DNA from: Varanus komodoensis
Lineage: Eukaryota > Chordata > Lepidosauria > Squamata > Varanidae
Assembly: GCF_004798865.1 (NCBI RefSeq)
Contig: NW_025335468.1
Location: forward strand, 877,472 to 941,471
Length of the DNA: 64,000 nt
Direction of reading: 5' to 3'
Position numbers and translations under genes: made by a program. The notes beneath the pieces were generated by a model. That model did not search any database. It was not told the DNA's origin and saw nothing but the letters and a program-made list of their open reading frames with translations. Of the stretch, positions 1 to 11,108 are shown one piece after another. Position 1 is the stretch's first letter; each line of letters opens with the position of its first letter.

Positions 1-299
1 CTTCCAAGGACAGGGATGATGCCTTCCTCCTGCTCAAGATCTCTGTCTGGGTCTCCTAGGCTCTTTACAGCTCGCTCTGCCATAGGCATGTGATACAAAG
101 CACCCTCAGTTCCATTCCCTGCAGGCTGAAAGGAAGGCCCACCCCACAATCTGTTGCAGCCAGGATGTTCCCAGGCCAGCCAGCCCTCTCTGGGGTTGTT
201 GACCTGCTTGTCCTTCAACCTTTCCAAGCTCCTGGACTGGCAGTTATGCATACAGCTAACCCAAAACCTTGTGATCCCTGGGGCAGACCAGCAAATGGT
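1..299. other. Unassigned single-copy sequence
   Basis: No gene or repeat is recognised. Confidence 0.4.
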
Positions 300-470
300 G
301 TCCCCTTACCCCATCTCTCATTGGATGATTTTGAGCCAGTCATTGGCTGTTGGCCTAGCCTAACTCGCTTGGTTGTTATGAGAATACCATTGGAGAGGGT
401 GGTGGGAGAGACTTGTGGGCTACCCAGAGTTGCTTGGAGAAAGGCCAAAATTAAAATACACCCCCAATTA
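300..470 (+). mobile_element. Degraded CORE/MIR-like SINE
   Basis: The order of motifs matches the squamate CORE/MIR-like SINE seen better preserved at 44.99 kb: 'gatgattttgagccagtcat', then 'ggcctagcctaact', 'ggttgttatgag', and 'gagttgcttggagaaaggcc' near the 3' end. The 5' tRNA-like head is not recognisable. It is non-coding, moved by LINE machinery in trans, and very diverged. The open frames crossing it are chance. Confidence 0.6.
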
Positions 471-1769
471 AATATTTCTCTGCTGTTTGTCCTAAGGGGC
501 AAATCCACTGTGATTCGGGAAATAAGATCCAGTGTTTACAATCACACTACCTCCATCACACTAGTCTCCACTGAAGTGATGAAAAGCAATGGGGGTGGGT
601 AGAGGAGAAAACTTGGGAGTGTTTTAAAAAAATAATCCTCATGTTTGTACGATTGTGGGCAAATGGCTTCTCCAGGCAGAAAGCAAGAGGCGGAATGCAT
701 TTGCCTTGCTGATCCTCCTGCAGTGTTTCAGTAAATGTGACTGAGTAAAAGATTCCCCTTCCCACTTTGCCTCCCTCCCTTGCTCTCCCTCCCTTGGCAT
801 GGCTGAGTGTTCGTTTGCTCAGAAGGCATTTTTCATCCTCTTTCTCCCTCTCCCTGCTTCACAGTTTTGATTTTGCTCCCACCATATTGCCAAGCTGAGA
901 CACTTCTGCAAACACCGAAGAGCATCCAGTCTCCACAAGGGCTCTCAGAGTGGATGAGGCTGAGATCAGGCCATGCAGGTGGGGCCAGGTGTCGGCTGAC
1001 AGCTATCGCCTACAGGCAGTGCCCTTCGTCTGCTGCTTCTGTGAGACAAGTCCTCAGCGCATGATGATGGTCCATAGTGCAGTGATGAGCAGAAAGCAGA
1101 TCTCGGGATGTTTGGGACTTTGGCTCCCAGCATTCCTGCCCATTGGTCAAGCTGGCAGAGACTGCTGGGAATTGAAGTCCAAACCATGTGGAGAGCCAAG
1201 GACTTGGGTAGAGTCCTTGGCTCCATTCTTGCATGCTCCTTTGCTCCTCTCGCTCCCCACCCCCAACTCCTTGGCAGCAGCCCTTCCCTGACCCACCAAG
1301 CGGTGGACTGGTCCATGCAGGTATGTCTCTGCCACTGTCTACTTGCCTCGCAGTGAAGCCAGCTGGCTCAGACCTCAGCACAGCTCTGGCTTTGCTAACG
1401 GGGCAGCTGCCGCACTCCCCGTGCCTTGCCTCTCTGCACAGCAGCAAACTCAGAGAAGGAAAATGGCCACTGTGGGTGGGAGGAGTGCAAGTTTGGCCCT
1501 GGCCTGCAATTCCCCTATCTGCCACCAGAGACAGCCTGGCTAATGGGGCAGCTGGGCCCGTCTATGCAACAGTGCAAGTGGTCATCCCATGCTGAACGGA
1601 CACTGCGGAGGCTGTCGTGCTGCCTGTCGCCCCTGCCCCTGGGGTGACTGGTTGTCCCAGGGAGCTGCATGTGCTCTGTGCAGGCACCCGGCCCAGCAAG
1701 CTAGCTATGTGACACTTAACTGTAGGGGCTCCGTCCGGCCATCCATCTGTCCTTCCGTGTGCCGTTCTC
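471..1769. other. Unassigned sequence with one degraded MITE
   Basis: At about 1093-1197 'gggactttggctcccagcat', 'gcccattggtcaagctggca' and 'gctgggaattgaagtccaa' match the palindromic MITE family. GC-rich text at 1200-1740 carries overlapping open frames on both strands without any domain. No gene is supported. Confidence 0.4.
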
Positions 1770-1794
1770 TATAGTCTATATTGTATAGACTATA
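1770..1794. repeat. Perfect 11-bp inverted repeat
   Basis: The arms are tatagtctata (1770-1780) and tatagactata (1784-1794), separated by ttg. The arms are exact reverse complements. It lies immediately upstream of the L2 3' fragment and may be a filler or insertion scar. No function is implied. Confidence 0.8.
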
Positions 1795-1795
1795 T

Positions 1796-2080
1796 TGTGG
1801 TGCCTAAGTTATGGAATGCGCTCCCCAGAGAGGTCCGCCTGGCGCCGTCGTTATTTGTTTTTCGGCGCCAGGCGAAGACCTTTTTATTCAAGCAGCATTT
1901 TAAATGTTAATATTATTGAATTTTTTCTGGCCAGGGAGGCTTATTTTATATTGTATATTTGTAATTTATTTTAATGTATATATTTTAAAATGTTATTTAA
2001 CTTATTTGTTGTAAGCCGCCCCGAGGCTTCGGCGAATGGGGCGGCATAAAAATGTTTTAATAAATAAATAAATAAATAAT
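1796..2080 (+). mobile_element. L2-clade LINE, 3' end with RT C-terminus and stem-loop
   Basis: Codons 1809-1907 read LWNALPREVRLAPSLFVFRR and on through a KTFLFKQHF-type ending to a stop at 1908-1910. This is the typical C-terminus of L2/jockey-type LINE reverse transcriptases (LWN-LP-E-R-APS---F+---KT-LF). A 3' UTR follows with a hairpin, gccgcccc (2015-2022) pairing with ggggcggc (2038-2045), and then an (aata)n tail at 2057-2080. In L2-type LINEs the conserved 3' stem-loop is the RNA feature bound by the element's own RT. The coding part also contains a 9-bp inverted repeat (1839-1847 with 1863-1871). The copy is 5'-truncated, so it could not move itself. Confidence 0.85.
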
Positions 2081-3248
2081 AAAAATAGTGTCTACAAACA
2101 GCATGAGGGAATGTGAAGCTTGTCTGCAAGGGTGTTTGGGGAATGGCAGCGACTGGGTGCATGTTGGCTGCTCCATTGGGACTGATGGATCGGGGGCACC
2201 TCGGCAGCATCACGCATGTCCTGACAGCAAGGCATGTATTGGGCCACATCCCTGATGGCCCACATCCCTTGGCTCCCTTCACGTGTGTGTGGAATGTGGG
2301 CATTGTCAGCAGCACAGTCCCAGATTGGTGGTCACTGCCAGTGTTTCCAGGGATATTTCTGGGCTGTGCTCTTTATTGTTGTTATTAATTATTTAATAGA
2401 TTTATACCTCACTGACTACACTTAAAAATGTATCTGCCCCCTTTCTGAGCTCATAGTATACGGAGCACAACAGCCATTCTGCTGACACAGCCGTGGCTTT
2501 TTTCTCTTAGACGGATAATTTACTAACACCTATGTTTTAGCCGGCTGCAGCGGCAGCATTCACAGCTCCTTTGAGACAATGAGGAAAGAAAATCGTGAAT
2601 CCCAAGGCCTCCCACTCTTGCCAGGTTAAGAGACACCAGCTTCTTTGGTTTCTACTACACTACTCCATCCACCTTAGATTGGCACAGCCTGCTAGATTAA
2701 CTGGCTGGACTGGCCATTCCTGGTGGGGAAGAATTAGGTTAGCCTGTCTCTGCAGCTGGCAAAAGCATGAGTGTTAGTTAATCATTAAGACTGCAAAAGA
2801 GCATGTTTTAGATTTTTGCGAGAACCTTTGGTGCAAATGGCCCATGTGCAATAGCCTTAGCATAGATTCAAAACTGGACAAGATCATAAACTCGTTTGAC
2901 CAACTCTAGTGACCAAAATGCAAATTGATTTTGCAAGCTTTGCATCGAGCTTTAAAGGAAAATAAATACCTGAACAAGCTGAACTGCCAACAGATCATGT
3001 AGCTAACATGCTCAAGGGATCATTGGACACAGCCAGACGCAAATATTTTGTGCCTCTCAACCTCCCATCAACAACAAAGGGACAATTTCCTGCCTGGGTC
3101 TCCTCTGTTTAATCTATACCCTTCTCAGGATAAACTCTGCCCTGTTGCATTGGTTTAGACAGCTTCATGCACAATGGAGCTTGCTTTCACTTGGGATCCT
3201 AACACTGGAGCAACTAATAACACATTATATCTCTCTTACCATAGATGT

Positions 3249-3249
<1 letters not shown>
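2081..3249. other. Unassigned sequence
   Basis: Only a short SINE/LINE-tail-like piece ('ttatttaatagatttatacc', about 2387) is seen. The rest appears single-copy without a gene. Confidence 0.4.
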
Positions 3250-3289
<40 letters not shown>

Positions 3290-3303
3290 ACTACTACTAC
3301 TAC
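3250..3303. repeat. (GAT)13 followed by (TAC)5 microsatellite
   Basis: Thirteen GAT units at 3250-3288 run directly into five TAC units at 3289-3303. The array lies at the 3' end of a minus-strand SINE, so it most likely grew from the SINE tail. It gives a poly-Asp/poly-Tyr open frame on the plus strand that is not a gene. It is likely length-polymorphic. Confidence 0.95.
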
Positions 3304-3518
3304 ATTGCATCGATACTTCCTCTTTCAAGGAACCCAAGGTAGCTTACAAGGTTCTCCTTCTCTCCATGTTATCCTTGCAAAAACAACCTGTGAGGTAAGT
3401 TAGGCTGAGAGGCAGTGACTGGCCCAATGCCACCTAGTGGGCGTCATGACTGATGGGGACTAGAACCCAGATCTCCCGAGTCCCAGACCAACACTCTACC
3501 ACCACTGTCCACTGACTC
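3304..3518 (-). mobile_element. CORE/MIR-like SINE, near full length
   Basis: Read on the minus strand: 'gtagagtgttggtctggga', then 'gggttctagtcccc' as a degenerate tRNA-like B box, 'ttgggccagtcac', 'tctcagcctaacttacctca', 'aggttgtttttgcaaggat', and 'cttgggttccttg' before the tail. This is the canonical order of the squamate CORE/MIR-like SINE, with a pol III head of tRNA origin. It is one of the better-preserved SINEs in the window. Confidence 0.85.
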
Positions 3519-4899
3519 TCAGATGGCTTGGAAGGAGTTCGTTAACTTTGCCCCAGAGAACTCTGGGTTTTATGGAGGCTTGTTGAGAGTTCTTCAGTGA
3601 GAAGATAATAATGGTGGACAAGATCCCCCCAAAGGAAGCTTATCCACCATCACCCTTCTCTTTTCTGCCTCATGCAGCCACAGAAGCGTATTGCTATAGG
3701 TCTTCATTTCAGTGGAATGCCAGTGGGGACCAAGAGCTCTGAGTGCCCAAGGTTGATTTAACCCTTGGCAAAATGCCCCCAGTGGGGGGCACTGGATTTA
3801 TGCCTTTGTCAGTGGAAGGGCATCCCAGTGGTACTCCTGTACTCGGTGGCCACCATTTAAGCTTCAATGCCCTGGTATAAAGCCACATTTGGAGCACTGT
3901 GGGACATTAAAATGATGGCTGCCTGATTGTGGAACTAGAGTTCTTTAAAAGGGGGAGAGCAAAGATGTTGGGGCCCTGGTAGCTGTCCAAAGACTTGGTG
4001 TGCGTCCTAAAACCTACCCCAGAATGCTCAGGACTGGGGCTCTCTGGCAGACATGCACTGGTCCCTGACAGATGAGTAAATGTGGAAGAGGTTCCTTGTA
4101 AATAAACAGTTTTGTCAGGGTAAACTCATTTTTTTCCTGGAGTAAGCATGCTTTATCAGATGAAAGCATGGGATGGCACAAGCAGTAGTTGCTTGAAAAG
4201 ACCTCTGAGGCAGGAAAGTATCTTCTCCTGTGTAGGTAACTCTGGCATATAGGTCCTGTCCTATTGTATAGGTACTCTATAACACATACACACTGTGTGT
4301 TCAAGAGGCTCCGTCCTGCAAGAACTCCCCAAATGTGATCATTTAGTAGAGTGTGTATATGGGCACCTGTGTGCCTTGCACAAGCTGAGAAACAATGTCA
4401 AGGATATTTATTAATAGCCTGGGAGAGGTGTGAGCAATGAGGTGGCAAATGCTGCAGATGACCCCATGATTCAGGTTAGCAGAAGCAAGGAAAGAACTGT
4501 AGAAGGGCAGAACAGCACTAGAATAGAACGGCGTTTAGAAAGGCATCGGCAAGTGACAAATTGGGCAAGTGAATACAATGTATGTTGCCGCTTGCAATTT
4601 AAGACTTTTCTCATGCAGATAGGCTTCCAGTCAGTTAGAGCCTTCCAAGAAATAGATCTAGGTGTCACTGGGGACAGCCAAGGACTCTTGCTTAATGCAC
4701 CAAGGAGGAAGAAAACAAATGATAACATGGCAGGCACAGCACCAACAAGGGTCTGCCTAACGGGTGAATATAATGACATTACAAAGCAGTTAACAAACAT
4801 CTGCAGCCCAGCTCCTGCTCCTGCACTTTTGGCCTGAGCATTCTTGTCTTTTCCAGTTCTGTGATCTGAAAGAAGAGAAGACTAAAGAAAAGCAATGGC
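3519..4899. other. Unassigned sequence
   Basis: No repeat is recognised. A 135-codon plus-strand frame (4430-4837) has no domain and is treated as chance. Confidence 0.4.
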
Positions 4900-5096
4900 C
4901 TATTTAAGAGGGCCCTGAAGGATTCTGGATGAAGGAAGAAGGGAGAGATTCGGGGTCTGTCACATGTAATTTTACTGTTTTATTGTTTACAGTGTTTAAA
5001 ACTCATTTGTAAATAGCTTTGGGGATCTCCTGGGGACTGAAGAGCAGGGTACTAAATACTCTATAAACAAATAAACAATCATATTTATTTCAATTT
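4900..5096 (+). mobile_element. LINE-type 3' tail fragment (old)
   Basis: An AT-rich 'tttattgttt' stretch is followed by 'tgtaaatagctttggggatc', an imperfect match to the 'gtaaaccgccttgggatc' stem region of squamate LINE 3' ends, and then 'aataaacaatcat' tail-like sequence. No coding remnant is visible. The family assignment (L2 or related) is inference. Confidence 0.45.
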
Positions 5097-5587
5097 GTTC
5101 CCTGCTTGATGACCTACATAAAGCGGAAACGCTTAAAATAAAAAGGCCAGGAGGTGTGTGCAGAGCTGCCCGTGTTGTGGAGGACTGCATTCCTGATGGC
5201 AGGGCTGGCTTTCTAGGGCCCTCGTTGTACTGGGGGCCTGTGTTCGCAATGGCCCACTGCCTACCTGTCCTGACAACTCATGGTGCCTGGAGATGCCACA
5301 GGGACTGTACAGGCATGGCAAGCAGGTGGCGTGAGGGGGAACCGCCACCCTGAAAAGTGAGTGGTGTGCAGAGCCCTCTGCCCCCCTGCCAAGGTCTCTT
5401 GGGGCATTGGGGTCCCAGCAGTTTTTCAGGAATGGAGCTTCTCTTCACATGCAAAGATGGGGAAATAATTCTGTTCTGCTTTGGGTCTCCCTGTGTGAGG
5501 TGCAGCCCAGTCCTCTGCCAATGAGCTTTGGAGAAACCGAGTCCTCAGTGGGTTGGGGGGAACTGGAGGGGGCTCGCTCTCCAACTT

Positions 5588-5650
5588 TTTTTTCACAGTA
5601 AGAATGATGGGAGTTGCTGTCCAACATATCTGGAGTGCTCCAGGCTGGTG
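5588..5650. mobile_element. hAT-like palindromic MITE, half copy
   Basis: The run 'gatgggagttgctgtccaac' followed by 'atctggag' matches the right half of the palindromic MITE seen complete at 48493-48619. Only about half of the element is recognisable. It is non-autonomous. Confidence 0.55.
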
Positions 5651-6370
5651 AAAACTGCTGTAGAGAATGTGCCCCCACTTCTCCTTCGCCCATGTCTTCT
5701 TCCATCTTCCCCTTTAAAAGAACTGCTGTAATTTCTAAATGGAAGTTACTTTTTGTATTCTGTAAAATGCTCAGAGCTCCAATGGTAGTGGTGAAGACAC
5801 TGCATCAAAATGATCTCTATTATTTAATAGAGATTATTAATTGAAGAGTGTGTTTTGAGTATCATGTCTATAAAAGTACATACCAAGTGACATATTTAAT
5901 ATATACGTATCACCATAATTAATATAACAAGAAAGTTCTGTATATCTTTCTTTTCCCACAGAAGCAGGAACTAGAATTGTCTCTGTGGTCTCTAGTACAT
6001 CTTAGGCAAGGCAAAATTCTCACTGCTGGAAGCAAAAGGAGCCTTTATTACAGTGGGAGAGCCAGTGCAGATTGCTGTGCCTGGTGAATCCAGCCACGCT
6101 CATTGTGTCATGTGAACCCAGACAGCAGGGGCCATGTGAGGGTTAGATAAGCAAATATTCTATGGCTTGTCTAATGGCCATGCCAAAATAGCGCCCTGTA
6201 CAATGTGACAGCGCCTGCTAGTAAATTAGGCCTTGGTGAGTGCTGTGGTGTCATGTGAAACAGGTTGATGTGGACAGCATGGCAAGCCATCCAAAGAGCA
6301 ACCATGAGCAGGCCATTCAAATTCTCATTTCTGGTTTGTGCCAAATCTCTTCACTCAGCTGTAAAGGACA

Positions 6371-6410
6371 TTATTATTATTATGAGGAGGAGGAGGAGGA
6401 GGAGGAGGAG
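6371..6410. repeat. (TTA)n and (GAG)9 microsatellites
   Basis: TTA units at 6371-6383 abut nine GAG units at 6384-6410. The array produces a poly-Glu open frame that has no other support. Confidence 0.95.
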
Positions 6411-6551
6411 ATAGAGATAGGGAGATTTTATTTGGAAATATTTCCAGTTGGAAATTTACGTGTTGGTGATTGATTTCTAAGCCACCTTTCAGGATTTAAA
6501 TGTAAGCATAAATTATGCAAATATAGCATGTACCATCCACCTTGCACAAAT

Positions 6552-6720
6552 TAAGAACATGATATCCTAAGAAGAGCTTGGCTAGATCAGACCAAATCTT
6601 ATCTAGTCCACTGTTCCCACAGTGGCCAACCAGTTGTTCCAAAGAAGCTCACAAGCAATACATGGACTCAGTAGCCACCTCCAACTGTGGTTGTTCCCCA
6701 GCCACTGCCTCTGACTACTA
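6552..6720 (+). repeat. Dispersed 'gatcagacc' repeat, copy 1
   Basis: The motif series 'aagaacat', 'ctagatcagacca', 'atctagtccact', 'cacagtggccaaccag', 'aagctcacaagcaa' and 'ccactgcctctgac' is shared in the same order with a second copy at 33114-33240. I recognise it as a dispersed repeat common in squamate genomes. Its class is not clear from this fragment. No coding potential is seen. Confidence 0.6.
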
Positions 6721-7508
6721 CCTGAAGTTCCCCATTGAAGGTTAAGGTGGATGATGGGAATGTAGAACTGCAAGTTGTGGAGACATCAGTGCTGGGCGTA
6801 ATACCACAGCCAATCACAAAGAAGGCTGAGATGTTTGTTGGAGATCCTAGATTCTGTTCTTGTTTGCTGTGAGGATGAAATTGAAAGGAAGAGAACCTTG
6901 TAAGCTGTACTGGGTTCTTGCAAAATGAAGAAGAGCTAGAAATATAATGCAATAACAATAGTCCTGCTTATTCTAATCAAGGCTGATGCAACTTATGAGC
7001 AGTTGGCTTGCCCCAGACTCTAGCAAGTCACCCTCCCTAGTGTCAATTGCAGCCTCCAAGCACTGCCACAATATAAATATTAAATACAGAGAGTTAATAT
7101 TTAATTCACTCATAGGCCTTCTTATGGAGACAAAACAGTTTAATGAAATTCTCAAAAGGGTCAGATATTTATGTGGCACTGCACAGCATTAGCAGTGACG
7201 ACTGATCCCTCTGAATGGAAATTATTAGTTAAAGAGCAGACATTTCTCCCTAAGGGTAGTGCAGTAGATGTAGGATAAGCTTTCTTGCACATTTTTTCCT
7301 AGCACTTACTGGGGACAAAAAGACTACTTGGGGAAAGTCACAAATGTATGAACTTGGATGTTTATGGATCTACGGACAGCATGTATTTTCTACCAACCCA
7401 TGCTGTACTCCTTTCAGAATGTAAACAGTAGTTATAAAGTTTTCAAAGGTTAGATGTGTTTTTCTTTTTGCTTATAGATATATTTGCTCTCTTGTAAGTT
7501 AGTGTAGT

Positions 7509-7650
7509 GACTCCATCAAGGAAGCCACAGCCTTGAACTTAGAGGAGAGGGCAGGGCTGTCATGGATAGGACATCTTGAAGGACATTAGCTCACAGGGCC
7601 AGCATAAGTTGGAGAAGACTTGACAGCACATGACAGCCATAGTGTACACA
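7509..7650 (+). mobile_element. RTE-type LINE, 3' end with RT C-terminal remnant (copy 1)
   Basis: The frame from 7509 reads DSIKEATALNLEE. After a one-base frame change it continues AVMDRTS, an internal stop (TGG-type position), and RTLAHRASISWRRLDST, ending at a TGA at 7631-7633. The pattern KEA-L-L-EL--AV-DR--WR-L-H+---S--RLD is the C-terminus of RTE-type (BovB-related) LINE polymerases. A second copy sits at 54729-54860. The family differs from the BovB copy at 10.75-14.14 kb, whose 3' end is unlike this one. The copy is 5'-truncated and inactive. Confidence 0.75.
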
Positions 7651-9869
7651 CCAGCTTCATTTTGTTAGTCTAGGTTCCTATCTAGAAAACTTGGATGCTG
7701 TAATTAACTAGTGAACTGACTGTCCTGACAAACATTAAGCAGCTCATGGACTATTTTGGTTCCTTCCATCTCAACTTATCGATTGCACCCCCATTTTGGA
7801 CAGGTGTTAGAAATACTGATTGCTGTCAGACTCTGAATATGATTCCCAGCTAAATGTGTTACGGAATGCATAAGGTAGGGTTGTCCCCACGGAAGATGGA
7901 AACACGAATCTTTCCATAAACAAATCAGGGGCATCCTTCCATCTAGAAAGCTGTCATGGCCCACTTTGTAACATTTTGCTGTTCAGGGTGGAATGTCACC
8001 ATCTGAACTTTATCTCGTTCCAAAGCCCTTCAGGAATACTCGAAACATGAGAGCTGCTTGGATGTGACATATGCAGTGCCGCCCGTGGCTGTCCACTTCC
8101 TCTCTAGGGCTTTCTGTAGATTCTATTAATTTTCAACATTAAATGATATGCCAACACATCTCCATCCAACATCCGGAGGGATCAGACCTCCCAAGGGCCT
8201 TCTGTATTACACTAAGGACCCCTATATCCATGTCCCCAAAATAGAGTTTGCAGGCCTCTATCTTTGATTGCATTATTGCGCTTCTGGGGCCAAATAATGT
8301 TTTTCAGTCTCTTTTGTCTTTTCTGAATGCTTCTTTCATTTTCTCCCTTGGAAAAAGCAAGGATTTGGGAAACTCTAGGGGAAAACTGACTGTATGGGAG
8401 AACCACAGTCCTATTTCTTCATGAGGCATGAGGGATAGTGACCAGCTAGATATCAAAGGACCATGATATCCCAATTTGCTGCTGTCATGATTTAGGATTC
8501 TTGACTGGTACAGAAGGCTCAGTTGTTTGTTTCTACATTTTAATTGAGATTTTGTTTGCAACTGTAAACAAATGTTTTATTGTTTATTTTCTGTCAGCCA
8601 ACTTGAGTGTCTTTTTGGCAGAAAGGCAGGATGCGAGTAAATGTCAGAAGCAAATGAGTGAAACCAGAGCCAGGTCTACTGTAAATATTTGTGACCTGCT
8701 TCTCTGAGCCCAGCCTGACATAATAGTTATGATGGCACTAGTGGAATGTGATGCCACTGCTTTTCACAAGCACATTTATTCAAAGTCTGTCAGGGCTCCT
8801 GTTCAGTTGGCTGCACCAACCTTGCCGCTGTGACTCCGCTCAAGGAGACACAGGCAGATGCGGCAGCCAAGGTGAATACTCGAATCTCAATTTATTCATA
8901 GGGCAGTGGTCACATGAGAAGAGAGGGGGCCTTTTCTGGCAAAGTGTTTATATGGGGTTATCCATCCTAGAGACAACATACTGATGCACCATTTCCCCCA
9001 ATTAACTTGAGTTTAGCTCTGTTTGATTGATACCCATGAAGAAATTGGTATGTGGCAGTGAGCCAGAGAATGCAGAAAATCAAAACTGGCCGTGTCAAGG
9101 CTGACTCCAGTCCACCAAATTTCCCAGGAGGGCTCCAAAGGCAGATTCAGAAGAGGCAGTGGGCATGACGTTGGAAGGACACGTGTGGATGCATGCAAAG
9201 TACTGTTTGCTGGCGTTACATGAGGTTGCACAGCATTTGAGCAGGCAGAATGGGTGCTGGACAGCCTCTGTGGGGCAACTGAGGTTCAGATGAAATTTAC
9301 AAGGCTGGACAGTTGGCTGGGTCAACTAGAAAAGACAAGGCATGTGGGATTTAGATAATCTGGAGCGGGTGCAGAATTTTGGTTCTAACAAGTGGGAAGG
9401 GAATAAAGACTATTTTGCTTTTCTCATAGGCAGCTGCACAGAGAAGGAATCAATGGATGCTCGGCTGCCCAGGTGGATGGTGGCAGGGAAAAGACAGCAG
9501 TGAGAGCAGCTATTTCATTCTGTCATACTGAGAGTTTAAATCTTTAATAGGGCTTTTTTGAGGAACTGTACATCATTTAAATAAATGAACAGCCATCCGA
9601 CACAGCTGAAAACATTAAAATGAAGACCACTTCACATCCCAGGAGCAAATGATTGGTGTCTGTGGGCAATATTAAGTCAACCTCACAGGAATTGACTAAC
9701 CGGGAGGGATGCCATTTCCAAATTCAGCCGTGTGCAATGCCTGCCCATATATGCATATGGAGGTGGCCTGTGCAGATTCTATTCAGACACGCATTCAACA
9801 GAAACTGTACAAACAGGCCAAAGGCTTGGGCCCTCCTGAAATGTAATTGCATAAATTGCAATTCACAAT
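7651..9869. other. Unassigned single-copy sequence
   Basis: Nothing recognised beyond ordinary non-coding DNA. Confidence 0.4.
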
Positions 9870-9930
9870 TTGTGTGTGTGTGAGAGAGAGAGAAAGAGGG
9901 AAAGGGAGGGAAGAAGGGAGAGAGAGAAGC
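9870..9930. repeat. (GT)n / (GA)n purine-rich microsatellite
   Basis: A short GT run (9870-9882) passes into GA and a purine-rich tract that ends near 9930. It is a plain simple repeat. Confidence 0.9.
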
Positions 9931-10610
9931 TAGATTAGATTGCCTTGCCCAGCAGAGCCTAGGTGGAGCTGCTCCGGCACTCCATACATGATCCATGATG
10001 CCTTCTGGATCTAATTATACCACACTGTTTTGTTATGCAGAGCTCTAGTCCCATTATATACATCGATTCTGAGTGGTCTTTACACACTGGAGTAAGAAAA
10101 AATCTCCAGTAAAATTTAATGTGGCCATTGGAATAGTCACCAATATCCATGGGAAGACTTTACTTTTTGGATCTTGAACTTGGGCCATTATTTACTTCAA
10201 GCAAATGATGCCACTCCATTGATAGTAGTAATATCCCATCAGCCTACCCAAGAGCAAAGTTCTGCCACCTGTTGATTCTGGCTGCAGAACAAATATATTC
10301 TTCAGAATGGAGCTCCTCCTTTATCTTGTGGCTTCCAGCATGGCAGGTCTTCCTATATCTTTTCACATGTGCAATGCACACACCAACAACCACCCATCAC
10401 TCAGCTAGAAACCATACAGGCAAGCAAACTTTTGCTTCAGTCTGCCTTGCAGAGGTGCTGAAAGCATTAGGGATAATTTATAGAAAGCAAGGTTGAGGGG
10501 AATTATAATCTTGCACACCCAAAGAGCATCAATTTAGGAAAGGCTGGATGAGTCATTTCTTAACCACCCAGTTGTGATCAAAAGTAGGATAGTAAACAAT
10601 CATTACAGGA

Positions 10611-10640
10611 TCCCTCTCTCAGTCTCTCTCTCTCTCGCTC
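10611..10640. repeat. (CT)n microsatellite
   Basis: A CT-rich run (tctctctctctc) is followed by an ACAC stretch. It is a plain simple repeat just upstream of the BovB element. Confidence 0.9.
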
Positions 10641-10969
10641 ACACACCGCACTCAGTGCATGCCAATGTGAGTATGTCCCGAGATAACAATGGTCCTAGTT
10701 TGGTGTGTGAGCCACTCACACGCCCACACCCCAGCTCCTCTTAAAGCATTTCTGAGCTATCGACAAGGGCAACTCAAAAAGCCCAAATGGGTGACACAGC
10801 TCCCCTTCACCTTCACTACACACATGTAAACGTTTTGAGGAAGTTCATGGCAGAGTAAAAGATGGCAGGAGGCAGATCTTGCTATCCTGTTGGAGAAGAC
10901 TGGAATTCCAGGGTCATAACCAGGGCAGGCCTCTTCATGCATCACTGCCTTGTCATGGCGAAGGGGCTT

Positions 10970-10998
10970 GCATAGCTCAATGAAGCTATGAGCTATGC
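10970..10998 (+). other. Hairpin in BovB 5' UTR
   Basis: The arms gcatagctca (10970-10979) and tgagctatgc (10989-10998) are exact reverse complements with a 9-nt loop. They lie in the leader upstream of the first BovB start codon. A role in translation or retrotransposition is possible but not shown. Confidence 0.7.
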
Positions 10999-11108
10999 TA
11001 TGCAGGGCCACCCAAGACGGACAGGTCATAGCAGAGAGCTCTGACAAAACGTGATCCACTGGAGAAGGAAATGGCAACCCACTCCAGTATCTTTGCCATG
11101 AAAACCCC

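Noticed and set aside
90-602. 170-codon frame at the window start
   Set aside because: It runs through a degraded SINE and has no recognisable domain.
1010-1525. 171-codon minus-strand frame
   Set aside because: GC-rich sequence with overlapping frames on both strands; no domain seen.
3145-3342. Open frame with poly-Asp and poly-Tyr
   Set aside because: It is only the translation of a (GAT)n/(TAC)n microsatellite in a SINE tail.
4430-4837. 135-codon plus-strand frame
   Set aside because: No domain, no splice signals that fit, and random frames of this length are expected in 64 kb.
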